A stretch of DNA of 51,374 bases from Epibacterium ulvae (lineage in GTDB: Bacteria; Pseudomonadota; Alphaproteobacteria; Rhodobacterales; Rhodobacteraceae): assembly GCF_018678075.1 (NCBI RefSeq), contig NZ_JAHHIR010000077.1:1-51374 (forward strand), in the 5' to 3' direction. The translations under genes and the position numbers were made by a program. A model generated the notes under the pieces. That model was not told the DNA's origin. It saw nothing but the letters and a program-made list of their open reading frames with translations, and made no database searches. Shown here in pieces: positions 14,657-22,926 of the stretch. Position 1 is the first letter of the stretch; each line of letters starts with the position of its first letter.

Positions 14657-17377
14657 ATGACCGAAATTAGCCGCGTCGCGCTTTTTGGTAAGTTGAACAA
14701 ACTGGGCTATCAGGCCGTCGAAAGCGCGACGGTCTTCTGCAAAATGCGCGGAAACCCCTATGTGGAACTGGTGCATTGGATGCATCAATTGTTGGCCGGA
14801 CAGGACAGCGACCTGCACCGGATTATCGCCCATTACGATCTGGACACCGGCAAGATCGCGGCTGAGATGACCCGCAATCTGGATGGGTTGCCGCGCGGGG
14901 CCTCGACGATCTCGGATCTGTCGGACCATTTGATGGACGCGATGGAGCGCGGCTGGGTCTGGGGCTCGCTGCTGTATTCCGCCAATCAGGTGCGCTCGGG
15001 GCATTTGCTGTTGGGAATTTTGAAGACCCCGGCCTTGCGCAATATTCTCACCTCGATCTCGCCAGAGCTGTCGAAAATCGGCGCCGATGATCTGGCGGAT
15101 AACTTCCATGACGCCACCGATGGCTCTCCCGAAGAAGGGTTGGCGCCACAAGATGGTTCAAACGTTGGGGGTGGGGCTGAGCCGGGCGAAGCCTCGGGCG
15201 CAATGGCGCCGGGTGCCATGGGCAAGGGTGAGGCGTTGGAGCAGTTCTGCACCGACCTGACCGCACAGGCCAAAAACGGTGAGATTGATCCCATTGTGGG
15301 CCGTGATGAAGAGATCCGCCAGATTGTCGATGTGCTGATGCGTCGCCGTCAAAACAACCCGATCCTGACCGGTGAGGCGGGCGTGGGCAAGACGGCTGTA
15401 GTCGAAGGCTTTGCCCTGCGGATCGCACGCGGTGACGTGCCGCCTGCACTGCAGGATGTGCGCCTGATGGTGCTGGACGTGGGTCTATTGCAGGCGGGTG
15501 CCAGCATGAAAGGTGAGTTTGAAAACCGCCTGCGTCAGGTGATCGATGAGGTTCAGGCAAGCCCAGTTCCCATCGTGATGTTTGTCGATGAGACCCACAC
15601 GCTGGTCGGTGCTGGCGGTGCGGCTGGGACCGGGGACGCTGCGAACCTGCTGAAACCTGCATTGGCGCGCGGCACCCTACGGACAATTGGCGCAACCACC
15701 TGGGCGGAATATAAGAAATATATCGAAAAAGACCCGGCGCTGACGCGTCGTTTCCAGGTCGTAAAAGTGGATGAGCCGGGTATCCCCAAGGCCGTTCTGA
15801 TGATGCGTGGCATTGCCACCATGCTCGAAGGTCACCACCGGGTTCAGGTGCTGGACGAAGGGATCGAGGCGGCAGTGACCCTGTCCGCGCGTTACATTCC
15901 GGCGCGGCAATTGCCCGATAAATCCGTGAGCCTCTTGGACACGGCGTGCGCCCGCGTGGCTGTCAGCCAACATGCGGTCCCGGCCGAAGTTGACGACAGC
16001 CAGCGCCGCATTGAGGCGCTGACCACCGAGCTGGAGATCATCGGCCGTGATGAGACCGCCGGCTATGAGGTCGCGGACCGACGCGCGACTGCGACCGCCT
16101 CCAAGGAAGCGGAAGAGGTGCGACTGGCCGATCTGACCGCGCAATGGAACAAGGAAAAGGCCTGCGTGGATGCGATCCTTGACCTGCGTGCCACATTGCG
16201 TGACGGGGCCGCGCCCTTGGATGCACCGGTTGACGAAAACGCACCAGCGGCGGAGGGCGCCACCGAGAGCCACTTGTCAAACGAAGACCGCGCCAAGTTG
16301 ATGCAAGAGCTCAAAGACAAAAACGCCGAGCTGGAAACCCTGCAAGGCGACCGCCCGCTGATCCTGCCGATTGTGGATCATCAGGCGGTGGCTTCGGTTG
16401 TGGGCGATTGGACCGGCATCCCCGTGGGGCGCATGGTCAAGGATGAAATTGAGACCATCTTGAGCCTGGAAACCCATCTGGCCAAACGGGTGATCGGACA
16501 GGATCATGCGATGCAGATGATCTCTAAACGCATCCAGACCAGCCGCGCCGGGCTTGATAATCCCAATAAACCCATCGGTGTCTTCATGCTCGCGGGCACT
16601 TCGGGCGTCGGGAAAACCGAAACTGCGCTGGCCCTCGCGGAGGTGCTTTATGGCGGTGAGCAAAACATCATCACCATAAACATGTCCGAATACCAAGAGG
16701 CGCATACGGTCAGCTCGCTCAAAGGCGCCCCTCCCGGTTATGTCGGCTACGGCGAAGGCGGCGTTCTGACCGAAGCGGTGCGGCGCAAACCCTATTCCGT
16801 GGTCCTATTGGATGAGGTCGAAAAGGCCCACCCGGACGTGCATGAGATCTTCTTTCAGGTGTTTGATAAAGGCATCATGGAAGACGGTGAGGGGCGGGTG
16901 ATTGATTTCAAAAACACCCTGATCCTGCTGACCTCGAATGCCGGGTCCGAGATGATCATGGATCTGTGCAGTGACCCCGATCTGATGCCGGAACCCGATG
17001 GCATTGCCAAGGCGCTGCGCGATCCGTTGCTGAAAATCTTTCCGCCGGCGCTGTTGGGGCGTCTGGTCACCATCCCCTATTACCCGCTCAGCCCTGATAT
17101 GCTGTCAGAGATCACCAAACTGCAGCTCGGTCGGATCCAGAAACGAGTGGAAGAAGCGCACAGCGTGCCCTTTGTCTATACCGACGCGGTGGTCGAAGAG
17201 ATCGTCAACCGCTGTCAGGAGCTCGACAGTGGCGGCCGCATGATCGATGCGATTGTAACCAATACCATGCTGCCCGAAGTCTCAAACGAGTTCCTGCGCC
17301 GCCTGATCGAAGGCAAGGACGCCGAGAAAGTCGCAATTGACGTCGCCGACGGCGAATTCACCTACAGCTTTGATTAA
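14657..17377 (+). CDS. tssH: TssH (ClpV) sheath-recycling AAA+ ATPase
   Basis: A 906-residue Clp/Hsp100 ATPase of the ClpV class, which disassembles the contracted sheath. It has an N-terminal Clp_N domain (about 1-150, FCKMRGNPYVELVHWMHQLL). The first AAA+ module has Walker A GEAGVGKT (about residues 239-246) and Walker B VMFVDETHTLVGAGG. A middle helical region follows. The second AAA+ module has GTSGVGKT (about 647-654), Walker B VVLLDEVEKAHPDV and LTSNAG. The ClpB C-terminal domain comes last. The start ATG 14657 follows GAGGAG. It ends the first block of core T6SS genes and is followed by the unusual three-gene insert. Confidence 0.97.
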   Translation: MTEISRVALFGKLNKLGYQAVESATVFCKMRGNPYVELVHWMHQLLAGQDSDLHRIIAHYDLDTGKIAAEMTRNLDGLPRGASTISDLSDHLMDAMERGWVWGSLLYSANQVRSGHLLLGILKTPALRNILTSISPELSKIGADDLADNFHDATDGSPEEGLAPQDGSNVGGGAEPGEASGAMAPGAMGKGEALEQFCTDLTAQAKNGEIDPIVGRDEEIRQIVDVLMRRRQNNPILTGEAGVGKTAVVEGFALRIARGDVPPALQDVRLMVLDVGLLQAGASMKGEFENRLRQVIDEVQASPVPIVMFVDETHTLVGAGGAAGTGDAANLLKPALARGTLRTIGATTWAEYKKYIEKDPALTRRFQVVKVDEPGIPKAVLMMRGIATMLEGHHRVQVLDEGIEAAVTLSARYIPARQLPDKSVSLLDTACARVAVSQHAVPAEVDDSQRRIEALTTELEIIGRDETAGYEVADRRATATASKEAEEVRLADLTAQWNKEKACVDAILDLRATLRDGAAPLDAPVDENAPAAEGATESHLSNEDRAKLMQELKDKNAELETLQGDRPLILPIVDHQAVASVVGDWTGIPVGRMVKDEIETILSLETHLAKRVIGQDHAMQMISKRIQTSRAGLDNPNKPIGVFMLAGTSGVGKTETALALAEVLYGGEQNIITINMSEYQEAHTVSSLKGAPPGYVGYGEGGVLTEAVRRKPYSVVLLDEVEKAHPDVHEIFFQVFDKGIMEDGEGRVIDFKNTLILLTSNAGSEMIMDLCSDPDLMPEPDGIAKALRDPLLKIFPPALLGRLVTIPYYPLSPDMLSEITKLQLGRIQKRVEEAHSVPFVYTDAVVEEIVNRCQELDSGGRMIDAIVTNTMLPEVSNEFLRRLIEGKDAEKVAIDVADGEFTYSFD

Positions 17378-17415
17378 GACACGGGACGCGTTCCGACGTG
17401 CGAGGAGACTATAAA

Positions 17416-18369
17416 ATGGCCGAAGTCACGAGAACCTTCGAACTGATTACAGTGCAAGCCAAGAACCTGGATCTGCCGGATGGGAAAATCACCCTGAAAG
17501 TGTCCGGCAAAGAGGTCGATACCTCGCTGTTGGCCCGGATCATGGAGCCGGTTTACGCCTATCTTAACGACTACCGCAAAATCGCCATCAACCCGGCGAT
17601 CCAGAAATACGACAAAGAATTCGAAGGGATGAGCGACAAGTCCGAGGTCGAAAAGAAGGCCAAACTGGTCAACGCCGAGCTGAAAAAACTGGTCGGCAAC
17701 CTGGAAAAAGAAGCCCAGAACCGGATCAAAGCGTCTTGGGAAAAGATCAAGAAAGAGAACAAGGCCTATACCAAGTGGAAGCTGAAGATCGCGGCCAATA
17801 TCACCTGGGGTGTGGTCAAAATCGGCAAGTCCATCGCCGCGCTTGTGGCCAGTTCCGGCGCGAAACTGGATGAATATTACAAGGTCGCCAAATCGGTCTA
17901 TGGCATCGCCAAAGAGGTCAAAAAGGCCATCGCCACTGAAAGCAAGGTGCGCGAAGACCTGATGAAAGCTTTGGAGAAGATGGCCAAGGCGACCAAGGAC
18001 GGCAAGGTTGGCAAAAGCCACATCACCGCCGTTGAAGACACGGTGAAGCAATATAAGGTCAAGCTGACCGCCGCGCGGCAAAAGGCGTCGTCGATGGCGA
18101 AACCTTTGGAAAGACTGCTGCAATTGCAAGACGATGGCGTGGCCGTCACCAAAAAGCAGGAAGCGACGATCAATTCGATGATTTCGCAGATCATTGAATT
18201 CAACACGACCGAACAGAACGGCCGCAAGTTCGCCGATATCGCGTTGAAGAAAACCAAGGAAGCGCAAGGGACTTTGGATCTGAAAACGATCAAAGCCCAT
18301 GCGGAAAAGGTCAAGAAAGCCATCGATATCGCGCTGAAAGTTTTCGAAGTCGCGTCGGATATTCTGTGA
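17416..18369 (+). CDS. Lys-rich, almost wholly helical protein of unknown function
   Basis: 317 residues, start ATG 17416 with ribosome site GAGGAG at 17401-17406. There is no signal peptide. The N-terminal 30 residues look like a small beta segment (TRTFELITVQAKNLDLPDGK, ITLKVSGKEVD). The rest is predicted to be long amphipathic helices very rich in Lys, Glu and Ala (EKKAKLVNAELKKLVGNLEK, KSHITAVEDTVKQYKVKL). One stretch (ITWGVVKIGKSIAALVASSG, about 131-150) is hydrophobic enough to insert in a membrane. I recognise no family. It lies between tssH and a voltage-gated channel gene, 29 bases before the latter, and shares operon and codon use. It might be a structural adaptor, a channel partner or a secreted pore-forming effector; the sequence does not decide. 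Confidence 0.7.
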   Translation: MAEVTRTFELITVQAKNLDLPDGKITLKVSGKEVDTSLLARIMEPVYAYLNDYRKIAINPAIQKYDKEFEGMSDKSEVEKKAKLVNAELKKLVGNLEKEAQNRIKASWEKIKKENKAYTKWKLKIAANITWGVVKIGKSIAALVASSGAKLDEYYKVAKSVYGIAKEVKKAIATESKVREDLMKALEKMAKATKDGKVGKSHITAVEDTVKQYKVKLTAARQKASSMAKPLERLLQLQDDGVAVTKKQEATINSMISQIIEFNTTEQNGRKFADIALKKTKEAQGTLDLKTIKAHAEKVKKAIDIALKVFEVASDIL

Positions 18370-18398
18370 TCAGCTAAGGGCTGACGGGGAGAGGGATG

Positions 18399-19259
18399 AT
18401 GAACGCAGACCAAGCCAATCCAAGTGAGAACACCCTGCGTGACAGGGTGCGCGCCTTTGTGGAAACCGACAAGGTTGGCAATGCCATTCTTGCGATCATC
18501 ATCTTCAACGCCATTATGCTGGGGCTTTCGACCTCGGCGCATGTGATGGCTGTGGCGGGCGGCTTTATCTCAGTTCTTGATGATATCGTTCTGGCGATTT
18601 TTGTCATCGAGCTGTTGTTGAAGTTGTACGCATATGGCTTTCGGTTCTTTACCTCGGCCTGGAATATTTTTGACCTGGTTGTGGTGGGCCTGGGCCTGTT
18701 GCCGGACCGTCAGGGCCTGTCGGCGCTGCGGGGCCTGCGCGTCATTCGCGCCATGCGGCTGTTGTCGGTGATCCCGCAGATGCGGGCAGTGGTGCAGGCT
18801 TTGCTGGATGCGCTGCCCGGCATGGGCGCGGTTATCATTATGATTTCCATCGTCTTTTACGTCTTTGGCGTGATGGCGACCCTGATGTATGGCGCCAGTT
18901 TCAACGAGTGGTTTGGCACCCTTGGCCGGTCGCTGTACTCTTTGTTTCAGATCATGACATTGGAAAGCTGGTCGATGGGCATCGTGCGCCCGGTGATGGA
19001 GACCTATCCGGCGGCCTGGGCGTTTTTTGTGCCGTTTATCATCATCACCGCCTTCTCGGTCCTGAACCTGTTCATCGGTCTGTTGGTCAACACCATGCAG
19101 TCCGCCGTGGAGGAAGAGGCCGAGCAGGAGTTTGAAAAACTGCGCGATCTGGTCCGGACCGAGACCGATATGGTCGACGCCCATGTGCTGGCGCTGCACG
19201 AGGAAATCAAAGCCTTGCGCCGCGAAGTTGCCGCCCTCAAAGGAGGCACGGATGGCTGA
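18399..19259 (+). CDS. bacterial voltage-gated sodium channel (NaChBac/NavAb type)
   Basis: A 286-residue six-helix channel subunit that should assemble as a tetramer in the inner membrane. S1 is about residues 28-47, S2 58-78 and S3 86-103. S4 (ALRGLRVIRAMRLLSVIPQM) has Arg at every third place (four gating charges). The S4-S5 linker, S5, a pore loop with the filter TLESWSM (the same as NavAb) in the block LFQIMTLESWSMGIVRPVME, and S6 (about 207-233) follow. The C-terminal tail ends in a heptad-like helix (ALHEEIKALRREVAALKG), the tetramerising coiled coil of BacNav channels. ATG 18399 is preferred to 18396 by spacing from GGGGAG. The end overlaps the next gene by 8 bases. Nothing essential is missing. 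Its presence inside a T6SS operon is unusual. Confidence 0.95.
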   Translation: MNADQANPSENTLRDRVRAFVETDKVGNAILAIIIFNAIMLGLSTSAHVMAVAGGFISVLDDIVLAIFVIELLLKLYAYGFRFFTSAWNIFDLVVVGLGLLPDRQGLSALRGLRVIRAMRLLSVIPQMRAVVQALLDALPGMGAVIIMISIVFYVFGVMATLMYGASFNEWFGTLGRSLYSLFQIMTLESWSMGIVRPVMETYPAAWAFFVPFIIITAFSVLNLFIGLLVNTMQSAVEEEAEQEFEKLRDLVRTETDMVDAHVLALHEEIKALRREVAALKGGTDG

Positions 19260-22200
19260 TAGTTCGCAAAAATTCATCGCCCGCAATCGCGCGCCGCGTG
19301 TTCAGATTGAATACGATGTTGAGCTTTATGGCGCGGAAAAGAAGGTGCAGCTGCCATTTGTTATGGGGGTAATGAGCGATCTGGTGGGCAAATCCCAGGT
19401 GGCGCAGCCCGCTGTTGCGGACCGGACATTTCTGGAAATTGATGTCGACAATTTTGACGCGCGCATGCGGGCCATGGCACCGCGTGCGGCGTTTTCGGTG
19501 CCAAATACACTGACCGGTGAGGGCAATCTGCCGGTTGATCTGACCTTTGAGAGCCTTGAGGATTTCTCTCCTGGTGCGATTGCCGCCAAGGTTGATGCGC
19601 TGAAACCGCTGTTACAAGCGCGCCAAGAGTTGACAACCCTGTTGGCCTATATGGACGGCAAGGCGGGGGCCGAGGCGCTGGTGGAGAAGATCCTGCAAGA
19701 CCCCAAGCTGTTGTCCGGGTTTGAGCCAGATGCCAGCGCGCCGGGGGATCTTGCGGCTGTGCTGGATGAATTGCGCGCGCAGACCCCGGATGGAGAAGAC
19801 GCGGTGGATGACACTGCTGCGGCTCTGGCGAGCTTGGCGGCGGCAACACCTGTCACCAATGCGCCGCCAGAACCCGACGCGCAAGCGGTGCTGGATGGAT
19901 TGGCGGCGTCCGCGCCGTCATCGCCTGTGGTCAGCGATACGGCCGCAGATGTTTTGGGTGCCCTTGCCGATGCGGCACCTGATGAGGGGCCAGAAGAGTC
20001 TGCCGCCGAAGGGGTTCTGGACGCATTGCGGGCCGAAGCGCCGACAGAGACCGCCAGCGATGTGGTTGATACGGACGGGATTTTGGCGGGCGTTGCGGAT
20101 GCAGGGGTGCAGATAGCAAGCGACGTGGCGGATGATGTTGCAGATATCCTCGGCGATTTGGCGGCGATTGAGACGGCTGAGGAGAGCGCAAACAAGGACA
20201 CGGCCACTGATGTGTTAGAGCAGTTGAGCGCTGCCGCACCACAGGGTTTGGAAGGGGATGAGGCCGATGTGGGCGACGTTCTGTCTGAGCTGGCAGCGGC
20301 TGTTCCGGATGCGCCCGAACCCACTGATGCAGCTGTAGCGACCCTAGCCGCGCTGGCAGATGCCGCTCCGGAGGAGATATCCGAGGTTGACATTGATCTG
20401 GGTGATTTACTGGGCGAGCTGGACCCCGCGCCGACTGAGGAAGATGGGGCAGGGGTCGCGGAAATTCTGGCGGGTCTGGAGTGCGCAGACGTGGTTGAGG
20501 GGTCTACGCGTGATGAAGCTGGAGATGCGTTAAACACATTCGCACCCGCGACTGAGATCGAAGAGAGTTCGGCGGCCGAGCTGGATGATATTCTGGGCGA
20601 CCTCGTGAGCGAAGGAGAAGAGGATTCATCGGATGAGCTCGCCGATATCCTTGGTGATCTGTCGTCTGATGTGGATGAGACGCCCCCCAACGATGATGTG
20701 ACTGAGATGCTGGCGGCTTTGGCTGAGGATGAGCCTGCTGCGGTGGAAGATGCCCTTGGTCTGGATGACCTGTTGGGGGACTTGACGGACACCGAAACTG
20801 AGGGTGCGGAGGCGGGTGAGGGTCTGGATGACATCCTTGCCGATTTGGGCCTTGATGATGAGCCCGAGGGGACCTCTGAGCCAGCCGCAGACGCGTCGGA
20901 TGATCTGGGATTGGACGATTTGCTGGGCGATCTGGGTCTTGACGACGACGCAGGCGATACAGGGCTGGATGATCTGCTGTCTGATATCGAAAGCAGCGAC
21001 GAAGGTGACGGAGAGGCGGATCTGGATGCGCTTTTGGCGGATGCGCCAGAAAACGTGGATGATGATCTGGCGGGGCTGTTGGATGCGCTTGATCTGGACG
21101 CGGCGACAGAGGGTGCGTCCGAGACAACCGTCGCACCTGCGCGGGACGCTATTGAGTTTCCTTTTGGCACAATGTCCGCCACGCGCCCGGCTGCAGAGCA
21201 GTTGAAACGCCGGCGCTTCCGGATTGCGGTTTTGGGGGATTTTTCTGGCCGTTCTGCCAAAAGCGTGCTGGGGATCGGCGATGACTTGGCCAACCGGCCC
21301 GCGCAGTTGTTGGATGTGGATACGGTTGAAGAGGTGATCGAGGGTTTTGCCGGGGATCTGGCCTTGCCCATCGGCAAAGACGGCGCGATTTTGAACGTGC
21401 CTTTGGGCGGGTTGGATGATCTGCACCCGGATGAGCTGTATGAAAAGCTGGATTTGTTTTCGGAATTGGCCGGGTTGAAACAGCAACTGTCCAGCGGTGC
21501 GACTGCGGATCATGCGGCGAAATCGCTAAAAGCCTGGGGTGAGAAATACGGCACCCCGGCGGCGGCACCCCGGTTGACGTCCTCGGCGACAACTGTTCCC
21601 GCCGATCTGCGGTTGAGCGATTTTCAAAGGTTGATTGGCGATACCACGCCGCAAGCCGTCGAAAGTTCCCCGGTTGAGGAATTGCTGCAGCGGGTGGTGG
21701 GGCCCCATATCCGTGCCTTGCCCGATCCCAATGCCACGGCGATGGCGGGTGCGGTGACGCAATCCTTGACCCATGCGATGCGCATGGTCTTGCACCATCC
21801 GGAGTTTCAGGCGGTTGAGGCGCAGTGGCGCACGCTGGATCTGATGGCGCGGTCGATCCAGACCGACGATACGCTTGAATTGATGCTCTATGACGTCTCA
21901 GCCGAGGAGTTGGCGGCGGATCTGGCGGCAGAGGAAGACCTGACACAAAGCGGGTTTTTGCGGCTGTTGACCGATGAGCCGATGGATCCGGAATTGGGGC
22001 GCGGCGGCTATTCGGCGATTGTCGGGCTTTATACGTTTGAGGAAACGCCCCCCCATGCGGAGCTGTTGGGACGTTTGGCGCGGGTTGCGGCCCATGTGGA
22101 TGCGCCGTTTCTGACGGCGATTGCGCCCACATTCCTGGCAAGCGCAAAGGAAGAGCGGCCCAAACTGGTGGCAGAGGCTTGGGATACATTGACCGGCATG

Positions 22201-22866
22201 GCCGAGGCCAGCCACCTTGGCCTGGTGTCGCCGCGTTTCCTGTTGCGCAGACCTTATGGTGCCAAAACCGATCCGATATACGAGTTTGATTTTGAAGAGT
22301 TTTCCCAATCCGAAGGGTTGAAAGGCATGTTGTGGGGCAATCCGGTTGCCCTGGCTGCGGTCCTGATGGCGCGTTCGTTCAAGGAGAACGGTCCGGGGTT
22401 GAATCTGGGCTCGATCATGTCCTTGGGTGAGATGCCCTATCACTATGTTTTGGACCGCTTTGGCGATCAGGTGGCGCTGCCATGTACCGAGCGCAACATA
22501 GATCTGGACAAGATCGCCGCCGCCAAGGAACGTGGGTTTATGGCCGTGTCGGCGGTCAAAGGGCGCGATGAAGTGCGGCTGACCTCTTTCATGGCGGTCA
22601 GTGGCGGGGTTTTGGCTGGTCCGTGGAGCGATATTCCACCGCCGCCGCCATCGCCGCCCAAGGTCACGGCCACGCCAGAACCCGCGCCTGATACGACCGC
22701 GCCTGCGTCGGAGGCACCCGCTGATGCAGAGGATCCGGCAGATCTGGATGCAGAACTGGATGCACTGTTGGCCGGTTTTGACGACACCACGCCGGATGCA
22801 GACGTGACCAGCGAGGGTGAGGATGATTTTGATGCGGAGCTTGCCGCATTGTTGGATGATTTGTGA
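19252..22866 (+). CDS. giant sheath-like fusion: TssB - acidic repeat linker - TssB-like - TssC-like
   Basis: 1204 residues, start ATG 19252 after AGGAGG, overlapping the channel gene by 8 bases. Residues 1-165 are a full TssB domain almost copying the cognate TssB (RVQIEYDVELYGAEKKVQLP, LEIDVDNFDARMRAM). Residues about 165-633 are an extremely Asp/Glu/Ala/Leu-rich linker built from repeated units such as VLDALRAEAP, VLSELAAAVP, then LDDLLGDL and LDDILADL. At about 634-750 a second TssB-like fold appears (RRRFRIAVLGDFSGRSAK). At about 785-1119 there is a TssC-like domain (HHPEFQAVEAQWRTLDLMAR, LGLVSPRFLLRRPYGAKTDP). The TssC part stops at RLTSFMAVSGG and lacks the C-terminal 100-odd residues that form the inter-subunit handshake in TssC. 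A Pro-rich hinge and an acidic tail (DFDAELAALLDDL) end the protein. I infer a sheath-associated cap, adaptor or regulator rather than a bulk sheath subunit. Confidence 0.85.
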   Translation: MADSSQKFIARNRAPRVQIEYDVELYGAEKKVQLPFVMGVMSDLVGKSQVAQPAVADRTFLEIDVDNFDARMRAMAPRAAFSVPNTLTGEGNLPVDLTFESLEDFSPGAIAAKVDALKPLLQARQELTTLLAYMDGKAGAEALVEKILQDPKLLSGFEPDASAPGDLAAVLDELRAQTPDGEDAVDDTAAALASLAAATPVTNAPPEPDAQAVLDGLAASAPSSPVVSDTAADVLGALADAAPDEGPEESAAEGVLDALRAEAPTETASDVVDTDGILAGVADAGVQIASDVADDVADILGDLAAIETAEESANKDTATDVLEQLSAAAPQGLEGDEADVGDVLSELAAAVPDAPEPTDAAVATLAALADAAPEEISEVDIDLGDLLGELDPAPTEEDGAGVAEILAGLECADVVEGSTRDEAGDALNTFAPATEIEESSAAELDDILGDLVSEGEEDSSDELADILGDLSSDVDETPPNDDVTEMLAALAEDEPAAVEDALGLDDLLGDLTDTETEGAEAGEGLDDILADLGLDDEPEGTSEPAADASDDLGLDDLLGDLGLDDDAGDTGLDDLLSDIESSDEGDGEADLDALLADAPENVDDDLAGLLDALDLDAATEGASETTVAPARDAIEFPFGTMSATRPAAEQLKRRRFRIAVLGDFSGRSAKSVLGIGDDLANRPAQLLDVDTVEEVIEGFAGDLALPIGKDGAILNVPLGGLDDLHPDELYEKLDLFSELAGLKQQLSSGATADHAAKSLKAWGEKYGTPAAAPRLTSSATTVPADLRLSDFQRLIGDTTPQAVESSPVEELLQRVVGPHIRALPDPNATAMAGAVTQSLTHAMRMVLHHPEFQAVEAQWRTLDLMARSIQTDDTLELMLYDVSAEELAADLAAEEDLTQSGFLRLLTDEPMDPELGRGGYSAIVGLYTFEETPPHAELLGRLARVAAHVDAPFLTAIAPTFLASAKEERPKLVAEAWDTLTGMAEASHLGLVSPRFLLRRPYGAKTDPIYEFDFEEFSQSEGLKGMLWGNPVALAAVLMARSFKENGPGLNLGSIMSLGEMPYHYVLDRFGDQVALPCTERNIDLDKIAAAKERGFMAVSAVKGRDEVRLTSFMAVSGGVLAGPWSDIPPPPPSPPKVTATPEPAPDTTAPASEAPADAEDPADLDAELDALLAGFDDTTPDADVTSEGEDDFDAELAALLDDL
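19750..21120 (+). repeat. acidic repeat region encoding the linker of the sheath-like fusion
   Basis: About 20 degenerate units of roughly 20-30 codons. The first half has the pattern (V/I)L..LA..AP (VLDGLAASAP, VLGALADAAP, VLEQLSAAAP, TLAALADAAP). The second half has the pattern LDD(L/I)L.DL followed by acidic residues (GLDDLLGDL, GLDDILADL, ELDDILGDL). DNA identity between units is low, so these are old protein-level repeats rather than recent tandem duplications. The predicted product is a highly negative, probably extended or partly helical spacer of about 460 residues. Confidence 0.75.
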
Positions 22867-22926
22867 TGATGAGGCGAGATATGACGAATTTACGCTCGCA
22901 AGCCTCCGATCCCGGAAGGAGGAGAC

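Noticed and set aside
19647-21377. Long open frame of 576 codons on the minus strand within the acidic repeat region
   Set aside because: It is a Ser/Ala/Arg-rich mirror of the GC-rich repeated plus-strand gene, with no domain or ribosome site; the plus strand holds clear TssB/TssC homology.
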